Translations under genes and position numbers: made by a program
NCBI GenBank assembly: GCA_030760725.1
Contig: JASWHV010000001.1
Coordinates: 25,169,928-25,233,927, forward strand
DNA length: 64,000 nucleotides
From: Neostapfia colusana
Taxonomy: Eukaryota; Streptophyta; Magnoliopsida; Poales; Poaceae
Reading direction: 5' to 3'
The notes under the pieces: model-generated
Database searches by the model: none
What the model saw: the letters and a program-made list of their open reading frames with translations, nothing else
What the model was told of the DNA's origin: nothing
Shown: one piece after another, positions 56,572 through 64,000 of the stretch
How positions within the stretch are numbered: position 1 is the stretch's first letter
Layout: the number at the start of each line of letters is the position of its first letter

Positions 56572-59500
56572 TGTGGCGGACCGGAATCCGCTCATCCAGG
56601 ATCGCAGAGGGTGGTGCCACGCGATGCGACACCCGACAGCACACGTCATAAGAACATAATATATTACATGGGAAAACAACTGAAACTGTACAAACAGGTA
56701 CAAACTTCAGTTACAACTATTGTTTATATTACACAGCGGAAGACTACACTATACAACTCACGCCCATCTATTTAGCAAAAGTTGGTTGCCCAGCCCTAGG
56801 GCAACCCACACTAGCTGCACTCCTCAGCTCAGCGCGGCGTGTACGGCTCCCACTCAGCCGTGGTCCCCGACGGAGGGTAACCCTCGCCGGTGGACTCGTA
56901 CCCCGAGTCCGTGGGTGGCTCTTCACCTGAAAAACACTTAAGCAGCAACCGTGAGCACAAAGGCTCAGCAAGGCTTAACCGACTCACCTAAGCATGAAAC
57001 TCTACATGAGGTGTACAATGGACATAGGATAGTAACATTTCAGCAAAACGACACGCCTACAAGTTCATCCTTAGTTCATCTTTTAGCAACAAGTTAACAG
57101 TTCATGAAATCTGAAATTTAGTAAGCAGTATTTGGTGGCACACATGTCGCAATACAATTATATCAATCAGCATCATTGAATCAACATATTTCATCCATTA
57201 GTCTACGTTACGACGCAGTGAACAAGCAGTACTCGTCACCGCGAGGGACGGCGAATCGACTCGATATACACCTGCAGGGAAAACCCAAAGAGCACGTCAC
57301 GTACGCCCACCCGTGGAGCTGCACAGCACGCTCACTCGATGTCGTACGGGACAACCTTTCACCCAACAGCCCAAACGTCGAACCGGTCGCACCGAAACGA
57401 GCAGGAGGTTCCCCACACGGAGCATCTCTCTATGCCCGTTGGCAGATTTCCACCTTGCTGCCCTCAACCTACACCTATAAATCGGTGTGCTATGCCTCGA
57501 CGCCCGGAGGTTTAGGCTACATCGGTTTACCGGGGCCCATATATCCGATATGCCTTCGGTACGTTCAATACTTGTTCAGCAGGGCCGCACACGGATCGGT
57601 CCTCAATCGACACGGACAGGGCTGCGCACACAAGACTCTCTCTTGCTGCGCCCTAGCCCCTGCCTAGTCTCATTTTCATTACTAAAGTGATCTCACATCA
57701 CTCAACCGAACCCGTGTGTCCCAAGCCTATCTCGCGAGTAGATTCCAACTACTCGACTTGTACCGAAGTCCTATGACTCATTAAGCATAGACTGTCTACT
57801 CGAGGTCCTTGACACTACCCTCACTCTTTTAGGAACCTTTGGTTATGCAAGTGGGGTTTCATTCATCCTATACCTAATGCACATACATACTTCATATGAC
57901 ACATGTATACAAAGGAAGAATTATAAAAGGGTTAATGCAAACCGGGGCTTTCCTTGTTGCTGCTGGTCAGGAGTTAGTTCTTCGTCCGGAAGGAGGAAGT
58001 CCAGCACTTCCGGAGTCTCTTCTTCAACGGCTACACGTTAATGAAATACTATATGTTAATTTAGATGCAAACGTGAGTTTTAGAGTAAAACTTCTACTAT
58101 TGGTTCTAATAACCAGCCTCTAACACCTGGAACTTTGTTTAAGAATTTAAATATGGACTGGTGTTGGTGGTTTGGTTTGGACTTAATCACATGGCTAAAT
58201 GCTAAGTGGTTTTTCCCCCCTTTTCCATATTAATCCCTTAATTGGTTAAACAGGACAGGGGTGATCTAGAGCTCCAATGGAGCTGAGAATTTTTGTGTGA
58301 GTTCCTTGTCACAAGACAACTCTCTGGACCAAACATTAGCACTTTTCATGGAGTGGTTTGCTCAGAATAATTCTCTTGGCAAATCAGCAAGGAAGAATTT
58401 ATCCTGAGGTAATACCCCTGTTCATACCCAACTTAGTGAACTATAATTTCAATTATATCTCCTAGAGTTTGCATGAATTTTCCTAGCATTTTTGGAGCCA
58501 AGGTTTGCCCAGAATTGAATTTCCAAGTTTTGGAAATTCTCTGAAAATGTTTCTGTATTCAAATGAACACAGCACCTTCCAATTTGAATTGCTCTGACCA
58601 AATTAACTCCAAATGGTCTGAAACTTTTACAGGGGTTTACTAATGTCCTAAAGAACATCCTGGCAAAATTTGGGGATTTTTGGATGAACCAAACTCCCTC
58701 TAAAATTCTTTTTCTGAAAAGCTTTAAAGAATTTTCCAGAATTAATTAATGGGTTTCATACAAATTGGGTTGTATATCTGGACAGAGCTAGGCAAGATGA
58801 ATCCAACCCAATTTGAATCACTAAATTTGGAGCTTCCTAGCAAAAGTTATGGAGCTCTAAAGTTTGAGGAATTTCTGGAATTTGAATTAATCGGGAAAAG
58901 TTTAAATTTCTGACAGCGGGCCCGGCTCCCACGTGTCATCACCCCGGCTGCGCCACACGGGGCCACAGGATTGTTTTCCGCGCGTTCACAGCTGATCCGG
59001 TGCAACAGAAAATCCTCATCCTGTGCCACGAGGGACTGACGAGCGGGCCCGGCCGGCTCGTCTTCTTCCTCGCGCCCGCTCCTTTTCCCGCGCCGCCCCC
59101 TCGCCGGCACACTTCCGAAGCTCGCCGGACTCGGTCTCCCGACCGCCTCCCGGCCGGAAACTCGCAGCCTGGGCCTACTTTCGCGCGCTGAACACGCTGG
59201 TACCGCCTGCTCCGGCCGGCGATGGCCCTAAACTAGCCGGCGACGGTGCTGCGGCTCGGCAACCCTTCGGTCACGTTGCCCGGACAGTTTAGCCCGCAAA
59301 AACATCGGTGGATCGGCGCTATAGCACCAGTGGGTGCTAGGGAGGCTTGTCATGGTGGTGAGACTGCCCGGAGAGGGCTCTATCCTAGGTCTCATCGTGA
59401 GCCCGACCTTTCCCGCCATAATCGCGGCTGGAAAACCGGGAAATACGCCGGCTACAGATAAAATTACGCTAGGGTTGCGAAGCAAACTTGGGCGCCGTCA

Positions 59501-60761
59501 AGTCTAGCTCCTGTGTGCACATTTTAGTGAACTGATGCCGAGAAGGGAGTGGGAATTCGGAGGTCTCATACCGGAACGTTGTTCTGTGGTCGCCGACGGA
59601 GTTTCTCCAAATTCTTGCTCAGCGGTTCTCGGTTGGTCCTGTGGTTTGGGTGGGAGCAGCGGTGCTCATCGGCGCGTCCGAGACTGTCCTTGCTCAGCCG
59701 TGAAAGGCCCTCTGTTGGGCTATCACCGTGAGCCGAGTGGTGGCGGTTTCTCGGGTATTGCTCGGAAACGTGGAGCTAAGGCTGGGGAAGGGCCGAACTC
59801 GACTGCTCTCGTGCCGAGGAGGTAGAGGACGAGCAGCTGGTGTAGTTTTGTGGCTAGGAGAGGCGCTGCTCACGGTGAATTTCCGGGTTTCGATCAAACG
59901 AAGTCGGCGGCGTGCGCTCGGTCGTTTCTTGGGCAACAGAACACGGCGCCTCTGTTCAGCGGTGTAGGTGCGTGATGATCGGCGGAAGCAGCTGGCCAGC
60001 GCGAGGGAGGAAGCAGGAGCTGGCTGCGTCACCTCACGCGGGGGCGTCCGAAGGATTGGCTCGGTGGCACGCCGGAAGCGTTTGCTTCGGTGAGAAGCCG
60101 AACCCGTTCAGCTGAACCAATTTTCCCCCACTGACATGTGGGTCCCTCTCCCCTCTAATCCCCTTTCCAATTCTTTTTATTTCTGTTGGCACTCAATTAT
60201 CTCCAGCTACTCACAATTTAATGTGAGACTTAGTCACCAAGTCTTTGTTTGAATTTGAATTCTCAAATTCAAACTTTGTTTGGTTAAATTTGCTTCATAT
60301 TTAAACTGAAATTCAAATTCAGTTTTGAATTCTAGCAAATTTAGCTCTTGACAAGATGAGCTCCAATGGGGATGAAAATTGGTGGGTTTACTCAGAAAAA
60401 TGTGCTGAGTATAGATATGGAGCTAACTTTTGAATTTGGATGATGAAAGTTGCTGCAATTTGAATTTACATTCAAATTGGCCTCTTTTTGAAATAACCCA
60501 AAAGTGCCTCAAAAATTGTTGAATTTGCATGAGCTTTGGACTGAACCTTCCCAAGACTTTTTAAATCCTAGGGGTGAGCTCAACCTCTCATGCTCATGTG
60601 TAGAAACCCTACATTGTGAAAGTGAAGGCTTTCCCCCCTAATCATTCTTTTGATGGAGGCCACTTGCTCTTCACAATATTTCACAATCTACCCACAACAA
60701 AACTGTTGTGTTGTGAGGTGCATAAAAAATTTTTGCAAGTCCCTTTTCTTGGGCTTTTACA
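56572..60761 (-). repeat. 3' LTR of element E
   Basis: It starts TGTGGCGGAC and ends GCTTTTACA, with a polypurine tract just beyond. The left flank is TCATC (56567-56571). The length is 4190 bp. It carries CAGCGGAA at 56734-56741, the hairpin at 56952-56967 and GAACCGGTCG at 57380-57389. It has no coding content. Confidence 0.9.
56952..56967 (-). other. Conserved LTR hairpin, copy in E
   Basis: TGAGC/GCTCA around ACAAAG, about 380 bases from the LTR end. Confidence 0.65.
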
Positions 60762-60779
60762 TCCCTCCCCCCCTTAAAA
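60762..60779 (-). other. Polypurine tract of E
   Basis: On the minus strand it is CTTTTAAGGGGGGGAGGGA, directly before the TGTAAAAG start of the LTR. Confidence 0.8.
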
Positions 60780-60828
60780 GAATCTCGTCCCGAGATTATA
60801 AAAGAAGAGATAGCGATGTAATAGGGAC

Positions 60829-63800
60829 TTACCCGTGTTGAGAAGCCATGAACTCCGGGTAATTTGAGCGAAGGAACTCCTCGCTCTCCCACGTCGCTTC
60901 CTCGGCGGTGTGGTTGCTCCAGAGTATTTTGTAGAACCACAACGTTCTGCTACGCGTGGTCCTGGCTTTCTCATCAAGAATTCCCACCGGATATTCATCA
61001 TATGTTAAATCCGGTTTCAGCTCGCCGATGTCTTCGGTAGGAACAGCAGCTGTATGCTTCAAGCATTTTCGCAGTTGCGAAACATGGAAAATATCATGGA
61101 CACCAGCCAGAGATGCCGGTAGTTCCAATCGATACGCTGCTGATCCACACTTCTCGGTGATAGCGTAGGGTCCAATAAAACGGGGAGCGAGCTTCCCCTT
61201 CACACCGAATCGGTGCACGCCCTTCATTGGAGACACGCGGAGGTACACGTGTTCCCCAACGTCAAAGTGCAATGGCCTACGCCTCTTATCAGCGTAGCTC
61301 TTTTGTCGGGATTGAGCGGCCTTCAAATTGGCTTGAATTGTCCGAACGCGCTCTTCGGCGTCGTTCACCACATCAACTCCGAATGTGACCCTTTCACCGG
61401 ACTCGCACCAATTTAATGGGGTGCGGCATTTACGACCGTAGAGAGCTTCGTAAGGTGCCATCTTGATACTCGCCTGATAACCGTTGTTGTATGAGAATTC
61501 CGCCAATGGTAGGTGATCATCCCAATTCCTACCATGGTGGATGGCACATGCTCTCAACATGTCTTCCAGGACTTGATTCACCCTTTCTGTCTGGCCATCT
61601 GTCTGAGGGTGATAAGCGGAGCTCCTGATCAACTTAGTACCCAATGCAGCGTGTAGCTGCTCCCAAAAGCGAGATACAAATAATGCACCTCGATCTGAGA
61701 CAATGGTCTTGGGTACTCCGTATAGGCATAGAATCTTCGCTATGTATAGCTCCGCATATTTGCCGGCATTGTAACGTGTATTCACCGGAATGAAGTGAGC
61801 CGTCTTGGTTAACCGATCAACGATTACCCATATGGAATCATGCTTGTTGGCTGTTAGGGGTAATCCCACAATGAAATCCATGCTCACATCTTCCCATTTC
61901 CATGCCGGGATCTTCAGGGGTTGCAACAGCCCTGATTTCTTCATGTGATCAGCCTTCACTCGTCGGCACGTATCGCACTCGGATACGTACTTAGCTACCT
62001 CCCGCTTCATCCGTGTCCACCAAAATTTCTTTTTCAAATCTTGGTACATTTTGTTGCTGCCCGGATGAATGGAGTATTTGGACAAGTGAGCTTCATCGAG
62101 GATCTTTTTCCTCAACTCCGTATCTCGGGGTACGACTATGCGGTCATTGAACCATAGCGTCCCCTCCTCATCTTTCCGGAAACATTTGATCTCCCCGTTG
62201 TCTATTCGTCTCCGGAGATGTGCCATGCCTTTATCATTTTTCTGAGCTGCAATGATGTCCTCCCTAATAGTAGGGACGAGGGCAAGGTTGTACAGCGATC
62301 CATAAGGAACCAAGTATAAACTTGGCTCTTCCTCCTCCACCGGTGTAATGGTGAGGTGATGGACATGTGATTTTCGACTCAGCGCGTCGGCAACCACATT
62401 CGCCTTGCCGGGGTGGTAATGGATCTCAATCTCATAATCTTTGATCAGTTCTAACCACCTCCTCTGCCTCATGTTCAGCTCCTTCTGGGTGAAAATGTAT
62501 TTCAAGCTCTTGTGGTCGGTGTAGAGATGCACCAAGTTCCCCAGGAGATAGTGCCTCCACATTTTCAGCGCCAACACCACGGCAGCAAGTTCAAGATCGT
62601 GAGTCGGGTAGTGCTGCTCATGGTTCCGAAGTTGGCGTGAGCCATAAGCGACCACACGTCCTTCCTGCATCAACACGCAGCCGAGCCCAATACCGGACGC
62701 GTCACAATACACGTCGAAGGGCTTTGTTGTATCCGGCTGAGCTAACACCGGGGCTGTTGTGAGATGCTTCACCAGTGTTCGGAACGCTCCTTCACACGCC
62801 GTGTCCCAAACATATTTCGTCCCTTTCTTCAGCAACTCTGTCATCGGCTTAGCGAGCTTGGAGAAGCTTGGAATGAATCTCCGGTAGTATCCCGCTAACC
62901 CGAGGAAGCTTCTGACTTCATGAACTGAAGTGGGAGCTTTCCATTTCAACACTTGCTCGATTTTACTTGGGTCAACCGCAATGCCTTCAGCTGAGATGAT
63001 ATGTCCCAAGAATGGCACTTGGCTGATCCAAAATTCGCATTTTCTGAACTTGGCATAGAGCTTGTGGTCTCGCAATTGTTGAAGAACGATCCGTAAGTGT
63101 TCGGCATGCTCGGCTTCTGTCTTGGAGTAAACCAAGATATCGTCGATGAACACTACCACGAACTTGTCCAGCTCTGGCATGAACACCGAGTTCATGAGAT
63201 ACATGGAATGGGCTGGAGCATTTGTGAGACCAAATGACATGACGAGATATTCGTATAAGCCGTATCTCGTCGAGAACGCCGTCTTCGGGATATCCTCTGC
63301 CCGGATCTTGATCTGGTGATATCCAAAGCGAAGGTCCATCTTTGAGAATACACTTGCCCCCACAAGTTGATCAAACAAGATGTCAATACGGGGCAGTGGG
63401 TACTTATTCTTGATGGTGACGGTGTTGAGCGGCCGGTAATCCACACACAGTCTCAGGGTCTCATCCTTCTTCTTCACGAATAGCGCCGAGCATCCCCAAG
63501 GCGAGGAACTCGGCCGAATGAAACCCTTGCTCAACAAATCATTGAGCTGTTCTTTTAGTTCAGCCAGCTCATTTGGAGCCATCTTGTATGGTCTCCGTGA
63601 TATGGGCGTAGTCCCGGGTGCGAGCTCGATCTTGAACTCGACATCCCGCTCAGGTGGCATGCCCGGAAGATCGGCCGGGAACACGTCGGGATACTCCCGG
63701 ACAACGGGGATGTCTTCTAACTTGAGAACTTCAGCATTATTAATTGCTAAAACTTCCCGGACTGGCGTGTCTAACACCATGGAATGCGGACGGTGGAATG

Positions 63801-64000
63801 GAGAATTTAAGTGAACCGTCCGTGTCCGAGTCTCTAGGACAGCACCATGGTATTGCAGCCATGACATCCCTAAGATTGCATCAATCTTTTGTCCCATAAG
63901 GATTATCAAGGTGGTGGGATATAGTTTCCCACCTAAGCACAGAGGTGCCTTTGGAATCATCATATTAGTTGAAATCTTCCCTCCCGGTGAGCAGATCATA
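60829..64000 (-). CDS. Element E polyprotein, 3' part: protease end, RT, RNase H, integrase, chromodomain
   Basis: An uninterrupted frame of at least 1056 codons runs from the window edge to TAA 60829-60831; the Met at the edge is internal and the real start lies outside. By residue from 63999: C-terminal protease (about 1-60; its active site is outside the window), reverse transcriptase (about 140-320, I-D-D-I near 284), RNase H (about 420-545, D-A-S near 431), integrase zinc-binding region (H-H-C-C about 636-675), catalytic core (D near 705, D near 767, E near 803) and chromodomain (about 995-1052). One oddity: the conserved Phe in the reverse transcriptase N-A-P-x-x-F segment is Ser (codon at 63205-63207). 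The products would act in the nucleus and virus-like particle to copy and insert the element. Whether it is active cannot be judged without gag and the 5' LTR. Confidence 0.93.
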   Translation of the reverse strand, partial: MICSPGGKISTNMMIPKAPLCLGGKLYPTTLIILMGQKIDAILGMSWLQYHGAVLETRTRTVHLNSPFHRPHSMVLDTPVREVLAINNAEVLKLEDIPVVREYPDVFPADLPGMPPERDVEFKIELAPGTTPISRRPYKMAPNELAELKEQLNDLLSKGFIRPSSSPWGCSALFVKKKDETLRLCVDYRPLNTVTIKNKYPLPRIDILFDQLVGASVFSKMDLRFGYHQIKIRAEDIPKTAFSTRYGLYEYLVMSFGLTNAPAHSMYLMNSVFMPELDKFVVVFIDDILVYSKTEAEHAEHLRIVLQQLRDHKLYAKFRKCEFWISQVPFLGHIISAEGIAVDPSKIEQVLKWKAPTSVHEVRSFLGLAGYYRRFIPSFSKLAKPMTELLKKGTKYVWDTACEGAFRTLVKHLTTAPVLAQPDTTKPFDVYCDASGIGLGCVLMQEGRVVAYGSRQLRNHEQHYPTHDLELAAVVLALKMWRHYLLGNLVHLYTDHKSLKYIFTQKELNMRQRRWLELIKDYEIEIHYHPGKANVVADALSRKSHVHHLTITPVEEEEPSLYLVPYGSLYNLALVPTIREDIIAAQKNDKGMAHLRRRIDNGEIKCFRKDEEGTLWFNDRIVVPRDTELRKKILDEAHLSKYSIHPGSNKMYQDLKKKFWWTRMKREVAKYVSECDTCRRVKADHMKKSGLLQPLKIPAWKWEDVSMDFIVGLPLTANKHDSIWVIVDRLTKTAHFIPVNTRYNAGKYAELYIAKILCLYGVPKTIVSDRGALFVSRFWEQLHAALGTKLIRSSAYHPQTDGQTERVNQVLEDMLRACAIHHGRNWDDHLPLAEFSYNNGYQASIKMAPYEALYGRKCRTPLNWCESGERVTFGVDVVNDAEERVRTIQANLKAAQSRQKSYADKRRRPLHFDVGEHVYLRVSPMKGVHRFGVKGKLAPRFIGPYAITEKCGSAAYRLELPASLAGVHDIFHVSQLRKCLKHTAAVPTEDIGELKPDLTYDEYPVGILDEKARTTRSRTLWFYKILWSNHTAEEATWESEEFLRSNYPEFMASQHG

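Larger units (their letters stand above)
56572..64000 (-). mobile_element. Element E: Tekay-type element inserted in D pol (5' part outside window)
   Basis: E shows its 3' LTR, polypurine tract and a pol frame open to the window edge. It sits in D's pol gene in the same orientation and belongs to the same family. Its gag, primer site and 5' LTR lie beyond 64000. An open pol makes it the best-preserved coding region in the window. Confidence 0.88.

Overview
The window is a piece of a plant nuclear genome made entirely of nested LTR retrotransposons of the Ty3/gypsy superfamily. I found no host gene, tRNA, rRNA or CRISPR array. The organism is most likely a grass: LTRs of 3-4 kb with initiator-Met tRNA primer sites and a C-terminal chromodomain fit the Tekay/Del chromovirus lineage, and an extra archaeal-type RNase H between RNase H and integrase fits the Tat lineage. 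The grass assignment is inference. Elements are called A to I here.

Layout. (1) 1-21685, plus strand: element A, a Tekay array arranged internal-LTR-internal-LTR. The first internal region (A1, 1-3400) is cut by the window edge. LTR1 is 3401-6494, the second internal region (A2) is 6495-11735 and LTR2 is 11736-21685. LTR2 is split by two solo LTRs with 5-bp target duplications: F (12905-16336, plus, GTGAG) and G (16793-20151, minus, ACCAA). (2) 21686-25259 and 47291-51069, plus: element C, an old Tat-lineage element that hosts A, B and D. Its LTR end, protease, RT and RNase H lie on the left; its second RNase H, integrase and 3' untranslated region lie on the right. (3) 25260-47290, minus: element B, a Tekay element inserted in C between the two RNase H domains (target duplication ACCAC). 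B carries H (34637-38683, a partly duplicated A-family LTR) in its leader and I (42216-46139, minus solo LTR, target duplication GCCGG) in its 5' LTR. (4) 51070-64000, minus: element D, whose pol is split by E of the same family. E keeps an open pol frame of 1056 codons to the window edge.

Order of events inferred from nesting: C is oldest; A, B and D landed in C; F and G in A, H and I in B, and E in D came later. Nearly all coding regions are broken by stops and frameshifts; only E's visible pol is open. The nine LTR units of Tekay type (A LTR1/LTR2, F, G, H, B, I, D, E) share an ordered set of short signals near their 3' ends: a GGACCGGTTC motif, then a small hairpin at a nearly fixed distance from the LTR end, then TTCCGCTG. 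The hairpin stem changes in step on both sides between families. This and the tandem G-box/ABRE arrays upstream of the TATA box are the most interesting signals in the window. All reading was by eye; I ran no alignments and give no identity percentages.
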